Positions 18,749 through 28,661 are shown, counted from the stretch's first letter. The stretch: 64,000 nt of DNA from Pedobacter sp. Leaf194 (GCF_001423945.1 NZ_LMPU01000009.1:558416-622415); one strand, 5' to 3'. Program-made: numbers and translations. The notes: generated from the sequence alone by a model not told the origin.

Positions 18749-19996
18749 CTACCTCAATTTCAGCGTTACAATGGTCATGATGGCCAGCATAATGCCGATA
18801 ATCCAGAAGCGGGTTACAATTTTTGCTTCGTGATAACCTTTCTTCTGATAATGGTGATGTAAAGGCGCCATCAGTAAAATTCTTCGTCCTTCTCCAAATC
18901 TCTTTTTGCTGTATTTGAAATAAGAAACCTGCATAATTACCGAAACCAATTCAATGAGAAATATGCCACAAAGGATTGGAATCAACAGTTCTTTCCGAAT
19001 CATTATCGCAAATGAAGCAATGATTCCGCCGATGGCCAGACTTCCTGTATCGCCCATAAAAACCTGCGCAGGGTAAGAATTGTACCAAAGAAAACCCACA
19101 CAAGCGCCAACAAAGGCGCCTGCAAAAATCATCAGCTCACCCGAGTTTGGAATGTACATAATGTTCAGGTAATCGGCGAAGCCAACGTTACCGGATACAT
19201 AGGCCAAAATTCCAAGCGTTGTGCCAATAACAGCCGAGGTGCCGGTGGCTAGGCCATCAATTCCATCGGTAATGTTTGCTCCGTTTGAAACAGCGGTAAT
19301 GATAAAAACCGTAAAAACCAGAAACATAAGGAAAGCGTATTTCTCGTAGCCTGTGCCTAAAAACTTAAGTACCTTGGCGTAATCAAATTCGTTGTTTTTA
19401 TAAAACGGAATGTTTGTTTTAGTTGATTTGACATCCTGAGTATAGTAAAAGGTTTCACCCTTCTGGCGTAAAACCATTGGTGCGGCGTTAGTCGTTTTAA
19501 CATTGTCCTGAACGGTTTGCCTAACTACAATATTTGGATTGTAATACATGGTCCAGCCTACAATTAAGCCCAGTCCAACCTGCCCAACAATTTTAAAACG
19601 ACCTGCCAACCCTTCTTTATTCTTCTTGAAAACTTTAATGTAATCGTCCAGAAAACCAATAGCGCCCATCCAGATGGTGGTGACAATCATCAGGATAACA
19701 TAAACGTTTGTAATGTTTGCGAACAGTAAAGTCGGGATTAAAATGCCCAGCAAAATGATGATCCCACCCATTGTTGGTGTTCCCTGTTTCTGCATCTGGC
19801 CTTCAAGACCTAAATTTCTAACGGTTTCGCCAACCTGTTTTTTATGCAGGTAATCGATAAGCCTACGTCCGTAAACGGTTGTTATAATTAAAGAAAGAAT
19901 AATGGAAACCGAGGCACGGAAGGTAATGTACTGGAACAGCCTTAATCCGGGAATATCGTAATGCTTATGCAGGTATTCAAACAATAAATATAACAT
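18749..19996 (-). CDS. mraY: Phospho-N-acetylmuramoyl-pentapeptide transferase MraY
   Basis: A 415-residue polytopic enzyme that transfers phospho-MurNAc-pentapeptide to undecaprenyl phosphate, giving lipid I. Motifs: '[13 protein letters not shown]', '[20 protein letters not shown]' with the catalytic Asp pair, '[18 protein letters not shown]', '[16 protein letters not shown]' and '[13 protein letters not shown]' (HHH motif). It is about 50 residues longer than the E. coli enzyme because of an insertion around residues 175-240 ('[14 protein letters not shown]' to '[13 protein letters not shown]') typical of Bacteroidota. The start overlaps the end of murE by 1 nt. Confidence 0.97.
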   Translation of the reverse strand: MLYLLFEYLHKHYDIPGLRLFQYITFRASVSIILSLIITTVYGRRLIDYLHKKQVGETVRNLGLEGQMQKQGTPTMGGIIILLGILIPTLLFANITNVYVILMIVTTIWMGAIGFLDDYIKVFKKNKEGLAGRFKIVGQVGLGLIVGWTMYYNPNIVVRQTVQDNVKTTNAAPMVLRQKGETFYYTQDVKSTKTNIPFYKNNEFDYAKVLKFLGTGYEKYAFLMFLVFTVFIITAVSNGANITDGIDGLATGTSAVIGTTLGILAYVSGNVGFADYLNIMYIPNSGELMIFAGAFVGACVGFLWYNSYPAQVFMGDTGSLAIGGIIASFAIMIRKELLIPILCGIFLIELVSVIMQVSYFKYSKKRFGEGRRILLMAPLHHHYQKKGYHEAKIVTRFWIIGIMLAIMTIVTLKLR

Positions 19997-21453
19997 TAGC
20001 TGAGAGGGTTTAATTGTTCAAGTAAAATTTCTTTATCATCAAAATGATTACGCACACCATTAATTTCCTGGTATTTTTCGTGCCCTTTACCGGCGATGAG
20101 AATAATATCTCCGCTTTGTGCCAGGTGGCAAGCTGTTTTTATTGCTTCCTTTCTATCCAAAATGGATATCGTTTTACGTTTATTTGTCGGCGACACACCA
20201 GCTTCCATTTCCTCGATAATGGTTTGAGGATTTTCTGTACGTGGGTTGTCAGAAGTCAGTATTACTTTATCACTCCAGTCGCAGGCAACCTGTGCCATTA
20301 CCGGACGTTTGCTTTTGTCCCTGTCGCCGCCACAGCCAATTACCGTGATTACCTGTTCTGTTCCCTTCCTGATGTTTGCAATGGTGCTCAAAACGTTCTG
20401 CACCGCATCAGGAGTATGCGCATAATCAACAATACCGATAATTTTGTCGGGCGAAGTAATGTAATCAAAGCGACCCTCTGCACCCGTTAAACGACTTAAA
20501 AGTGTTAACACCTTTAATTTGTCCTGCTCCAGTAAAATTGCCGTGCCATACACTGCAAGTAAATTGTAAGCATTGAAAGAGCCAACGAGTTTGAAAAAAA
20601 CATCTTCGTTATCGATATCTAAATGCAAACCACTAAACTGATTTTCCACTATCTTAGCCTTGAAATCGGCAAGCTGTTTCAAAGCATAGGATTTTTTGTG
20701 CGCTTTAGTGTTCTGAAGCATCACCATACCATTTTTATCATCGATATTGGTAAGTGCAAATGCCGTTTTAGGTAAGCCATCAAAAAACGCTTTTTTTGCT
20801 TTCAAATAAGCGTCGAAGGTTTTATGAAAGTCTAAGTGATCGTGTGTAAGATTCGAGAAGACGCCACCAGAAAAAGTAAGTCCTTCAATTCTATGCTGCG
20901 AAACCGCGTGCGAACTCACTTCCATAAAGCAGAAATCGCAACCCGCATCAACCATATCGCGAAGCAATCCGTTTAATGCTATCGGATTTGGCGTAGTGTG
21001 CGTGGCAGCCACAGCAAGCTCGTTTATATAATTTTCTACGGTAGAAATTAGGCCTGTTTTGTAACCCAAATCTTTAAACAGCTTAAATAAAATCGTTGCA
21101 ATGGTTGTTTTCCCATTGGTTCCGGTTATCCCAATCAATTTTAAATCGGCAGAAGGGTTGCCGTAAAAATTGCCAGCCATGATGCCCAGGGCAACAGCGC
21201 TATTATCAACTTTTACATAGGTTACATCAAAATTGTCTATTTCCGGCAGGTTCTCGCAAACGATAACTTTTGCACCCTGCTCAACCGTCTGGTTAATAAA
21301 AAGGTGACCATCTGCAGCTGTACCTACGATAGCAAAGAAAACATCATCATTGGTTACTTTACGGGAATCAAAATTTAGGGCATTAACCGTTCTATCGGTT
21401 CTGCCAACCAATTCCTTTATCGTTACACCGTATAGTAAATCCTGTAATTGCAT
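19996..21453 (-). CDS. murE: UDP-N-acetylmuramoyl-tripeptide synthetase MurE (probably meso-diaminopimelate-adding)
   Basis: A 485-residue Mur ligase that adds the third stem amino acid. The P-loop 'GTNGKTT' is at residues 111-117; '[15 protein letters not shown]' and '[12 protein letters not shown]' are MurE motifs. The C-terminal specificity motif reads '[11 protein letters not shown]': in the family DNPR indicates meso-diaminopimelate rather than lysine, so the peptidoglycan is predicted to be of the DAP type. It starts 16 nt after ftsI and ends with a 1-nt overlap with mraY. Confidence 0.96.
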   Translation of the reverse strand: MQLQDLLYGVTIKELVGRTDRTVNALNFDSRKVTNDDVFFAIVGTAADGHLFINQTVEQGAKVIVCENLPEIDNFDVTYVKVDNSAVALGIMAGNFYGNPSADLKLIGITGTNGKTTIATILFKLFKDLGYKTGLISTVENYINELAVAATHTTPNPIALNGLLRDMVDAGCDFCFMEVSSHAVSQHRIEGLTFSGGVFSNLTHDHLDFHKTFDAYLKAKKAFFDGLPKTAFALTNIDDKNGMVMLQNTKAHKKSYALKQLADFKAKIVENQFSGLHLDIDNEDVFFKLVGSFNAYNLLAVYGTAILLEQDKLKVLTLLSRLTGAEGRFDYITSPDKIIGIVDYAHTPDAVQNVLSTIANIRKGTEQVITVIGCGGDRDKSKRPVMAQVACDWSDKVILTSDNPRTENPQTIIEEMEAGVSPTNKRKTISILDRKEAIKTACHLAQSGDIILIAGKGHEKYQEINGVRNHFDDKEILLEQLNPLS

Positions 21454-21468
21454 TTTAATTATTGAATT

Positions 21469-23565
21469 TTAATCCAACTGTATATCTATCTGCAGGCCTT
21501 TGCCCACTTTTGTTCCGGCTTGCACAGATTGTCTGATAACTTTGCCTGAGCCCGTAACCCGGGTTTTTACGCCCGCATTCCCCAAGAGATACAAGGCATC
21601 TTTTAAGCCCATGCCTGCCACATTCGGCATAACGCCTTTGCGCTCATTGTTTTCCTGAAAAATTGTGCCTGCACTGGTATCAATGGTATTGTAATATTCT
21701 GATTTTGATGCAAAGAGCGGTTTAAAACCGAAAGCTTTGTATACCTTCTGCGTGGCTTTGCTTTGTCCGGCTTTTGTTGGCGGATTGCCTGTATTACCCA
21801 CCAAACGGGTAGGAACATCATTATACATCTGCATGTCGCTGGCGTAAATCCTGTCGGCTATTTCCCTAAACACCGGACCGGAAACCAAGGCTCCATAGTA
21901 AGCGCCTTTTGGATCGTTAATAACCACAATCATGGAGTATTTTGGTTTATCAGCAGGAAAATACCCCACAAAAGATGCCTGGTATTGCTTATTTGCCCTA
22001 TAGCCTTTGTTGGCATCCGCTACCTGAGCAGTACCCGTTTTGCCGGCGATTTTATACAGCGGGTTGTAAACAATTTGCTTACCGCTGCCTTCTGTAACCA
22101 CACCCTCAAGCATCTTTTTTATCTTACTTAAGGTAACCTCAGAACAAATCTGCTCATTAATTACCCTGGCTTTAAATTGCTCGATAGGATTGCCCAACCT
22201 TCTTATTTCTTTAACAAAAATCGGCGCCACATATTTACCATTGTTGGCTACAGCATTATAAAATGATAACATTTTAAGTGGTGTTAACTGCATTTCGTAA
22301 CCATAGGCCATTTGTGGAAGCGTCATTTTCCCCCAGCTTTTGTTGTTTGGATTTTTAACAACAGGTTTTGCCTCACCGGGAATTTGAAGCTCAAGCTTTT
22401 GGTTTAGGTGCCAATCGTAAAGGTGATCGGTAAACTTAGCAGGATTATCCCTGTAATTTGAATTAACCAAATAAGCGATTGCAGCATTTGAGGACTGTTC
22501 GAAGGCCTTTTTTACCGTAACTACACCAATACTTCCGTGCGAATCCTTAATCAGGTGGCCTGGAATTTGATAGTTACCTGTTGCAACCATTGTGTTGGTA
22601 TCAACCAGTTTATCTTCAAGCAAAGCCATGTAAGAGGCAAGTTTAAATGTTGAACCCGGATCCTGATTACCGGCAATGGCATAGTTAAATTTTTCTTTAT
22701 AAACACCCTCTTCAACTTTTGAGAAATTGGCAACCGCACGGATTTCGCCTGTGGCGACTTCCATAACAATAACAGCACCGTGATCAGCCTTGCTGGCAAT
22801 AAGTTGCTTTTCTAAAGCACTCTGAGCCAAATCCTGCATGTTTACATCAATGGTCGAAATAATATCGGCGCCATCTTTCGGTGCAACTTCTTCTTCATCA
22901 TTTACCGGCACATAAACACCACCTGCAATACGCTGCATTAAGCGCTTGCCGGTTTCACCGTTAATGTATTCGGTATACGCACCCTCCAAACCAACACCAT
23001 TTTTAACGTTGGCATTTTTATAACCAATGGTACGGGCAGCAAGCGCCTGAAAAGGCAAGATGCGTTTGTTTTGCTGAACAGCAATTAAACCACCACTAAA
23101 TTTACCGATATTATAAAGTGGAAACGTTCTGATGGTTTTTAAATCTGAATAGCCAACTTTACGGTGGATAAGCAAATACCTGGCACTATCCTGACGACCT
23201 TTGCGCAGCAGGCGTGAATATTCTTTCGCTGATTTATCTTTGAAAACCTCAGCAAGTTTCATTCCCAGGGAATCTACTTTTTCATTAAAAATTTTATCCT
23301 CAGCAATGCCACCGGCGAACATATCCATATGTAATTCATATTCGGGAACAGATGTTGCCAGCAAACTACCATCATTTGAGTAGATGTTGCCGCGGGTTGC
23401 CTCAACAGGCATGTAACGTGTAGAAAGACTATCAGCCATAGCTTTCCATTTATGTCCCTGTACAAACTGCACCTGGCCAAGGCGTAAAAACACCGCGAAA
23501 GCAAAGAGCACAATTAAGCCAAATGCCAGATATACACGAAGCAATATGTTTGCTCTAATATTCAT
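21469..23565 (-). CDS. ftsI: Septal transpeptidase FtsI (PBP3-type) with C-terminal PASTA domain
   Basis: Class B penicillin-binding protein, 698 residues from the ATG at 23565; a TTG at 23577 is in frame but less likely. A membrane anchor lies at about residues 8-28 and a dimerisation/pedestal domain up to about 230. The transpeptidase domain carries SxxK at 305-308 (GSTFKLAS), SSN at 358-360 and KTG at 509-511. The last ~60 residues form one PASTA domain ('MPNVAGMGLKDALYLLGNAG'). It cross-links septal peptidoglycan with FtsW. The start lies inside the end of ftsL (11-nt overlap), implying coupled translation. Confidence 0.95.
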   Translation of the reverse strand: MNIRANILLRVYLAFGLIVLFAFAVFLRLGQVQFVQGHKWKAMADSLSTRYMPVEATRGNIYSNDGSLLATSVPEYELHMDMFAGGIAEDKIFNEKVDSLGMKLAEVFKDKSAKEYSRLLRKGRQDSARYLLIHRKVGYSDLKTIRTFPLYNIGKFSGGLIAVQQNKRILPFQALAARTIGYKNANVKNGVGLEGAYTEYINGETGKRLMQRIAGGVYVPVNDEEEVAPKDGADIISTIDVNMQDLAQSALEKQLIASKADHGAVIVMEVATGEIRAVANFSKVEEGVYKEKFNYAIAGNQDPGSTFKLASYMALLEDKLVDTNTMVATGNYQIPGHLIKDSHGSIGVVTVKKAFEQSSNAAIAYLVNSNYRDNPAKFTDHLYDWHLNQKLELQIPGEAKPVVKNPNNKSWGKMTLPQMAYGYEMQLTPLKMLSFYNAVANNGKYVAPIFVKEIRRLGNPIEQFKARVINEQICSEVTLSKIKKMLEGVVTEGSGKQIVYNPLYKIAGKTGTAQVADANKGYRANKQYQASFVGYFPADKPKYSMIVVINDPKGAYYGALVSGPVFREIADRIYASDMQMYNDVPTRLVGNTGNPPTKAGQSKATQKVYKAFGFKPLFASKSEYYNTIDTSAGTIFQENNERKGVMPNVAGMGLKDALYLLGNAGVKTRVTGSGKVIRQSVQAGTKVGKGLQIDIQLD

Positions 23566-23971
23566 CGCTTTTAACAATTATTTTTTTCGGTGGTTCAATT
23601 AATTCTTTTATTCCAAGGGTATCAACCTTTTTGGCAACCTCTGTCAATTTGCTTTTAAACATCAGGTCGGCCTTCAACGATTTATACTCCCAACGCAACT
23701 CTTTTACTTCTTTATTTAACTTATCAATGCGGCGCACATTATTCACCGCGAAATGGCTATTGGCGATATAAATCATACCCAAAAGCGCCAAAAAGCATAA
23801 AAACGGCAATGCATCTGTAGCCGCTTCTTTGGATATGACCCCTTCGGTAAAAAACTTACCGATAAATGATTCGCTGAACTTTTTATCGTCGTCTGATTTT
23901 ACCTTCTCCGTTTTCACCTTCAACTCGGGCTCCGGACCTATCTCTTCTTCTTCTGGTCTGAACCTGTTCAT
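23555..23971 (-). CDS. ftsL: FtsL-like divisome protein
   Basis: A 138-residue bitopic protein. The acidic and lysine-rich cytoplasmic N terminus (about residues 1-55) is followed by a membrane segment ('ALPFLCFLALLGMIYIANSH') and a coiled-coil-prone stretch ('VRRIDKLNKEVKELRWEYKS') ending in a short Pro/Lys tail. Topology, size and position between rsmH and ftsI identify it as the FtsL-type partner of the FtsQ/FtsB/FtsW/FtsI complex; sequence similarity among FtsL proteins is low. The start overlaps the rsmH stop by 4 nt (ATGA). Confidence 0.85.
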   Translation of the reverse strand: MNRFRPEEEEIGPEPELKVKTEKVKSDDDKKFSESFIGKFFTEGVISKEAATDALPFLCFLALLGMIYIANSHFAVNNVRRIDKLNKEVKELRWEYKSLKADLMFKSKLTEVAKKVDTLGIKELIEPPKKIIVKSDEY

Positions 23972-24873
23972 ATCTTTTCAGCTATTCTAAGTTTTGCACT
24001 TCGAGCCCTGTTATTGCTCGCTATCTCCTCTTCGCTGGCCATAATTGCCTTCCGGGTAAGCACATTGAACGGTTTTTGCTGGTTTCCGAAGAAGTCTTTT
24101 TCAACTTCGCCATGAAATTTGCCTTTTGCCATAAAGTTTTTAACCGGCCTGTCTTCCAGCGAATGGTAAGACATCACAACCAAATGCCCTCCAGGTTTCA
24201 GAACATCAGCGGCTTGCTCCAGAAAATTTTCAAGCACTTTTATTTCGGCATTCACCTCAATACGCAAAGCCTGAAAAACCTGCGCCAAATATTTATTTTC
24301 TTTTCCTTTGGGGATATATTCTGACACCGCAGCTTTGAAACTATCAATGTCTGTAAACGACTTTTCCAAACGGGCTGTAACCACAGCACGGGCTAGCGAC
24401 TTCGCATTTTTTACTTCGCCGTAAATACCGAATATTTTATGAAGCTTGTCTTCCGAATAGCTGTTGAGTACTTCTGCAGCCGTCAAATTTCCATTCGGAT
24501 CCATGCGCATATCTAAATCTGCATTGAAACGAATCGAAAAACCACGCTCAGGCACATCAAACTGATGGGAAGAAACACCTAAATCGGCAAGAATGCCGTC
24601 AACTTCTTTGAAACCATTGAGGCGAAGATTATTTTTTAGGAAACCAAAGTTTTGGTCGATAAAAATAAAGCGGTCATCAGCAGGGATATTCCTTTGTGCA
24701 TCAGGATCCTGATCGAAAGCAATTAACCTGCCTTTTGGACCAAGGTGCTTTAAAATCTCCTTCGAATGCCCGCCCCCACCAAAGGTTACATCAACATAAA
24801 CACCGTCGGGCTTAATGTTTAAGCCATCAATACATGGTTGCAGCATTACCGGAACGTGGTAATTATATTCCAT
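23968..24873 (-). CDS. rsmH: 16S rRNA (cytosine1402-N4)-methyltransferase RsmH (MraW)
   Basis: A 301-residue SAM-dependent methyltransferase acting on C1402 of 16S rRNA at the decoding centre. It starts at 24873 with 'MEYNYHVPVMLQPCIDGL', the family's standard N terminus; the upstream ATG at 24894 would add seven unrelated residues. The SAM-binding motif is 'VYVDVTFGGGGHSKEIL', and 'GILADLGVSSHQFDVPERGF' is diagnostic. The C terminus 'NNRARSAKLRIAEKI' is typical. It overlaps mraZ by 11 nt and ftsL by 4 nt. Confidence 0.97.
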   Translation of the reverse strand: MEYNYHVPVMLQPCIDGLNIKPDGVYVDVTFGGGGHSKEILKHLGPKGRLIAFDQDPDAQRNIPADDRFIFIDQNFGFLKNNLRLNGFKEVDGILADLGVSSHQFDVPERGFSIRFNADLDMRMDPNGNLTAAEVLNSYSEDKLHKIFGIYGEVKNAKSLARAVVTARLEKSFTDIDSFKAAVSEYIPKGKENKYLAQVFQALRIEVNAEIKVLENFLEQAADVLKPGGHLVVMSYHSLEDRPVKNFMAKGKFHGEVEKDFFGNQQKPFNVLTRKAIMASEEEIASNNRARSAKLRIAEKI

Positions 24874-25330
24874 CCACGCCTCCCTTCTTATCAACCATTA
24901 CTTTTTGAGCAAGTGCTGCAAAATTCGCCGGTGTGCTGTCTAGTGTATCTTCATACGATTGCTTATCCCAAACTTCTATGCGATCTAGCTGGCAGGCTAA
25001 CATAATATCTGCACCTATGCCGGCATATTCAGTTAATGATTTCGGTAGAAGCACGCGGCCAGCAGCATCCAGACTTAACTCAGTTGCGCCACGCGTAAAT
25101 GCCCTGATGAACTTTCTATTTTCTTCATCATACACATTTAAATCACTAAGCTTTTCTACGATTTTATCCCAAACACTCTTTGGGTAAATGACTAAATTCT
25201 TCTCAAAACCACGGTTAACAACCAAGCCTTCCCGCTCCACATCAGGCAATTGCTTCTTAAGCGCAGAAGGAACCGATAAGCGGCCTTTTGCGTCAAGTTT
25301 ACAATCAAATTCTCCTAAAAGGTGGGTCAT
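24863..25330 (-). CDS. mraZ: Transcriptional regulator MraZ
   Basis: A 155-residue protein with two SpoVT/AbrB-like swapped-hairpin repeats: 'GEFDCKLDAKGRLSVPSALK' (residues 6-25) and 'TELSLDAAGRVLLPKSLTEY' (about 83-102). MraZ is known in E. coli and Mollicutes to bind direct repeats upstream of its own operon and regulate the division/cell wall cluster. Here it is the first gene of the cluster, and three 10-nt repeats lie 40-70 nt upstream of its start. Length is normal. Confidence 0.96.
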   Translation of the reverse strand: MTHLLGEFDCKLDAKGRLSVPSALKKQLPDVEREGLVVNRGFEKNLVIYPKSVWDKIVEKLSDLNVYDEENRKFIRAFTRGATELSLDAAGRVLLPKSLTEYAGIGADIMLACQLDRIEVWDKQSYEDTLDSTPANFAALAQKVMVDKKGGVDGI

Positions 25331-25357
25331 AGTGGTATCTACACTTTTTATGTAGTG

Positions 25358-25365
25358 TAAAAGTA
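25358..25365 (-). promoter_or_regulatory. Possible -7 element of the mraZ promoter
   Basis: On the minus strand TACTTTTA matches the Bacteroidota -7 consensus TAnnTTTG in seven of eight positions. It lies 28-35 nt upstream of the mraZ start and just downstream of the repeat block at 25371-25400, which would then overlap the -33 region. No convincing -33 TTG is seen. Confidence 0.3.
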
Positions 25366-25370
25366 AATAG

Positions 25371-25400
25371 TTCTACCACTTTTTACCACTTTTTACCACA
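25371..25400 (-). promoter_or_regulatory. Three tandem 10-nt repeats, candidate MraZ operator
   Basis: On the plus strand the block reads TTCTACCACT, TTTTACCACT, TTTTACCACA; on the minus strand this is GTGGTA followed by an A/T spacer, three times with an exact 10-nt period. Described MraZ boxes are short G-rich repeats with the same helical period (TGGGN in E. coli, AAAGTG-type in Mollicutes), and AAAGTGG occurs here. More GTGG units follow at irregular spacing (CCAC at 25411-25414 and 25427-25430 on the plus strand). Position upstream of mraZ supports autoregulation of the whole cluster. Confidence 0.7.
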
Positions 25401-25664
25401 AAAAAGTTTTCCACATATACTTTCTCCCACTTTGCCCCCAAAACGGACAGAAAAGAAAGGTTTAAAATAGCTATAAAAACTGCTTAATCACTGGTAAAAA
25501 GCGAGTTAACTACAAATATTAGCATTATAAACAAAAATTATTTTTCGCCTCATCATTTTATCATTTTCAGGATCAACAGCTCAAAGCTAAGCACATTATA
25601 TGCCCTTTTGGAGGAAATTTTACTCACAAACTGGCAATTCTCAAAGCTTACCCTATTAAATTAC

Positions 25665-25678
25665 GCGACTGCAGTCGC
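25665..25678. promoter_or_regulatory. Perfect 14-nt palindrome GCGACTGCAGTCGC
   Basis: A loop-less, G+C-rich dyad in the A+T-rich divergent intergenic region 25331-25764, 87-100 nt upstream of the cupin gene. It could be a regulator binding site. Apart from this and the MraZ block, the 434-nt region shows no coding sequence; the segment 25440-25660 holds nothing I can name. Confidence 0.35.
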
Positions 25679-25764
25679 CATCAACCTTTTCAACGATAAC
25701 ATTTATTGTATTAAATTTAACTAAATTAGGGCTAATTAACTATTAACCAAACAATTAAAATTAT

Positions 25765-26343
25765 ATGAAAAGAAATTTATTCCTCCGGTCTATTGCGGCA
25801 CTGTTACCGTTGTCGGTACTACCAATAAGAGATTTTGCTTTTGTGAGCGCGCCACGGAAACTTGGGAAAGGTTTTCAGGTAAAAGCGAATACTGATAGGT
25901 TTGGCAAACCGATTACCCTTTTTGAAGGCGACACCTTTTACACAAAAGTTTCATCAAAAGATACAAATGGCGACTTGTATATGTTTGAGTCGACCAGGTT
26001 GAAAAAAGGCGGCCCCATTGCCCACTTCCATTATTCGCAGGATGAAGTTTGGTTTATAACCGAAGGAGAATTTACAATAAAAGTAGGCGATGAAGTTTAT
26101 CAGGCAAAGCCGGGAGATACCGTATTTGGCCGGAGAGGCGTTCCGCACTCATTTTCGAAAACAAGCGAAGGCCCTGCAAAAATGATAATTACCTTTCAGC
26201 CAGCGGGAAAAATGGAAGAATTTTTTATCGCCGTTGCTGCCGGCATTATGAAAAACACCACGCCCGAACAACAGGAAACCATCAGGCGTGCGCATGGGTT
26301 TGAATCTACAGGAGACGGCATTGGCTATTTAAAAAAATTTTAA
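25765..26343 (+). CDS. Secreted cupin-domain protein
   Basis: A 192-residue protein with an N-terminal signal-like segment (MKRNLFLRSIAALLPLSVLP) and a single cupin barrel. The cupin-1 motif is 'IAHFHYSQDEVWFITEGEF', with probable metal ligands H87, H89 and E94. Cupin-2 is 'AKPGDTVFGRRGVPHSFSKT' with H128. Such small metal-binding cupins include quercetinase-like dioxygenases and sugar or polyketide modifying enzymes; the substrate is not predictable. It is preceded by a long A+T-rich leader and a perfect palindrome at 25665. A DoxX-like gene follows 149 nt downstream on the same strand. Confidence 0.8.
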   Translation: MKRNLFLRSIAALLPLSVLPIRDFAFVSAPRKLGKGFQVKANTDRFGKPITLFEGDTFYTKVSSKDTNGDLYMFESTRLKKGGPIAHFHYSQDEVWFITEGEFTIKVGDEVYQAKPGDTVFGRRGVPHSFSKTSEGPAKMIITFQPAGKMEEFFIAVAAGIMKNTTPEQQETIRRAHGFESTGDGIGYLKKF

Positions 26344-26492
26344 GGCCGTCTTTCGAAAAATTACCTTCCCAACCGCCAGCAAGGTCTTCTTTCACAACAA
26401 AATTATCAGTTCTTTCTAAACATTTTGGGCGCTCGTTGCAGGATAAACCAACTTTATGTCACCCGGATTGTTAGCCTTTGTAAATAAACATC

Positions 26493-26885
26493 ATGAAAGA
26501 ACAACACGTAAAAAAAGCAGCAAAATTTATGCTCGGCGCAGGACTAATTTTTGCTGGTATTGGCCACCTGAGCTTCGCGAGAAAAGAATTTCAGGCTCAG
26601 GTACCAAACTGGGTTCCGTTAGACAAAGATGATACTGTTGTACAATCGGGTTTGGTGGAAATTGCGTTGGGAACTGCACTAATATTGTCCCCGAAAAGAC
26701 ATGAGCAAACAATAGGAAAGATTGCCGCGGGCCTGTTTATTGCAGTTTTTCCGGGAAACCTAGCTCAATATGCAAACAAAAGAAGTGCCTTTGGTTTGAA
26801 CACTGATGGCAAAAGATTTACGAGATTGCTTTTCCAGCCGGCACTGGTTTACTGGGCATTAAAGAGTACCAACAATTTGAAATAG
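26493..26885 (+). CDS. DoxX-like small membrane protein
   Basis: A 130-residue protein with about four hydrophobic segments: 'FMLGAGLIFAGIGHLSF', 'SGLVEIALGTALIL', 'IGKIAAGLFIAVFPGNLAQY' and 'LLFQPALVYWAL'. The pattern and the 'GIGHL...FQAQVPNWVP' opening fit the DoxX-like family of membrane proteins of mostly unknown function, some linked to quinone or redox chemistry. The stop lies only 6 nt from the stop of the convergent gene at 26892, with no obvious terminator between them. Confidence 0.7.
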   Translation: MKEQHVKKAAKFMLGAGLIFAGIGHLSFARKEFQAQVPNWVPLDKDDTVVQSGLVEIALGTALILSPKRHEQTIGKIAAGLFIAVFPGNLAQYANKRSAFGLNTDGKRFTRLLFQPALVYWALKSTNNLK

Positions 26886-26891
26886 GGCAAA

Positions 26892-28451
26892 TTAAACGCC
26901 GTCTGGAGTGTTGAAATAGTCCAGTACGAAAACGTAGGGCAGCGTTATTTTTCTTGCATTATAAAGGAAAGAAAGTTTAAAAATATGTTTGGACGATTGT
27001 GTTGCGCCGTAAACAATTGAAAAACGGTCGAAATCTTTTGGTTTAATTCCCCTTGATATTGGCGAGCTCAACGCATAAGCCTCGCCCGAGGGTTTAAATT
27101 TCAAAGTGTAAGCTTCCCCTTCAGGCATCGCAGCGCCATAACCAGAGGAAATCTCAAACGGAGTCTGAAACTTTAGCTGTTTTTCCTTCCCATCGCTGTC
27201 CTGGTAAGAAACGGTTCCATAGGCCATCCCACCAGCATCAAATCTGCCAACCAGTTTCTTGAATTTCCTGGTTTCAGGGTCGTTCGGATTGCTTAAATCG
27301 GCATTTCCACCTAGTTCAAAGGCTTCCGGTGGAATACCGTACGGCTTTAACAGCGCTGGCAGGTCGATATTGATGGAGCGCTTTTCCTGGCTAGGCTGGT
27401 CAAGTTCCCTCCAGTTTATTACCCGTTTTAGTGCCTGATATTGGTAATGGTTTTTGTATGGCCCTTCAAGCCACTGCCTATAATCCTTTTTAGCAAGAAT
27501 ATCGAAATCAATTCTGACATTAGTAGCCGTGCCCCACCCAACATTCAAAAAAGTAATGGCACCGAGGCCACTTGGAACAATTAAAGCGCTATTGTCTGGC
27601 AGGCTTTTAGACACGGCTAACTGGATTTCATTCATGAAAATAGCTTCATCAGAATTGTTTGCCAGCTTAAAATCAAATTGCGGGTAGTTTATGCACCAGA
27701 AATCATTTGATGCAGTTATCACGCTATGCGAACTCAGCAGCGAAAGTGTTTTCGAAGCGGGTTTTACAAAGATGGTATCGCCCTTGCCTGAAAAGGTATA
27801 ACTTACGGTATCAGAATATGGGAAATCAGGATTTGTTTTGTTCGGATTTATTAGGGAAACGTTTACGTTTAAATCTCCGAAATTTACCGACAAAGCATTG
27901 CTGCTCAAATTGCTGTTGCTCTTAATTATCGTTTGGGTTTTGAGGTAAAACTCTACCTTATTATTGGTTAATGCATTGATTGTAATCGTTGTATCGATGG
28001 CAGATTTGTATTTGAATATTAACTTAACTGGAGCTTGCAACTGCTGAGCCAGATATTCTACATTAATAGCGCCGTATGTATCTGTAAAAGCAGATTTACC
28101 CAAGGCAGGAAAGACGACTTCCACATCTTTAGTTAACTGATTATCGACATAAACGATGGCCCTGAAATTTTTTGAACTGCAATCGCTTTCTTCTTTCCAG
28201 CCGGCAGGATTAACCAGATAAACAAACACAACCACCGCTATTGAGCCGCCTGCGGTTACAAAATCGTTTTTTATATTAATTTTTCCTGGGATGCTGGCGG
28301 CAAAGGCACCCGCAGCAATCGCTATTACAATTCGAAAGGCGTTTTGCTGTGGATTGGTAGGACAAGGAATGAAAATAAATATCAGCAAAACCGCAATGAG
28401 CAGTACTGTTCCGCTGATAATAGAGTACCACTTTGTAGAGAAAAATTTCAT
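26892..28451 (-). CDS. Hypothetical membrane-anchored protein
   Basis: A 519-residue protein of unknown function. Three hydrophobic segments lie in the first 85 residues ('IISGTVLLIAVLLIFIFIP', 'FRIVIAIAAGAFAASIPG', 'AGGSIAVVVFVYLVNP'), followed by a ~430-residue soluble, beta-rich region. Part of it ('FRAIVYVDNQLTKDVEVVFP' with a later 'AINVEYLAQQ') resembles a carboxypeptidase-regulatory or Ig-like fold; this is a guess from pattern only. Parts of the rest ('FLNVGWGTATNVRIDFDIL') resemble beta-sandwich domains. No catalytic motif is recognised. It stands alone between two convergent or divergent neighbours. Confidence 0.65.
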   Translation of the reverse strand: MKFFSTKWYSIISGTVLLIAVLLIFIFIPCPTNPQQNAFRIVIAIAAGAFAASIPGKINIKNDFVTAGGSIAVVVFVYLVNPAGWKEESDCSSKNFRAIVYVDNQLTKDVEVVFPALGKSAFTDTYGAINVEYLAQQLQAPVKLIFKYKSAIDTTITINALTNNKVEFYLKTQTIIKSNSNLSSNALSVNFGDLNVNVSLINPNKTNPDFPYSDTVSYTFSGKGDTIFVKPASKTLSLLSSHSVITASNDFWCINYPQFDFKLANNSDEAIFMNEIQLAVSKSLPDNSALIVPSGLGAITFLNVGWGTATNVRIDFDILAKKDYRQWLEGPYKNHYQYQALKRVINWRELDQPSQEKRSINIDLPALLKPYGIPPEAFELGGNADLSNPNDPETRKFKKLVGRFDAGGMAYGTVSYQDSDGKEKQLKFQTPFEISSGYGAAMPEGEAYTLKFKPSGEAYALSSPISRGIKPKDFDRFSIVYGATQSSKHIFKLSFLYNARKITLPYVFVLDYFNTPDGV

Positions 28452-28661
28452 GGGGATGAATTAATTAGTGAAAATGAGCGATGGGCTTCAAAAACTAAAT
28501 AGCGGAACAGAACAGACACAAGATACTACAAATTAGGCATTTACGTCTACATTATCGCTAAAATAATTTGTGAAGTCAATTGCCCTTTTAAGTAAAGATT
28601 TAGATTTTTAAAACTGAGGAAGGCAGTAATAAATTATATTTGAAAAATTACAGGCAAGTCT

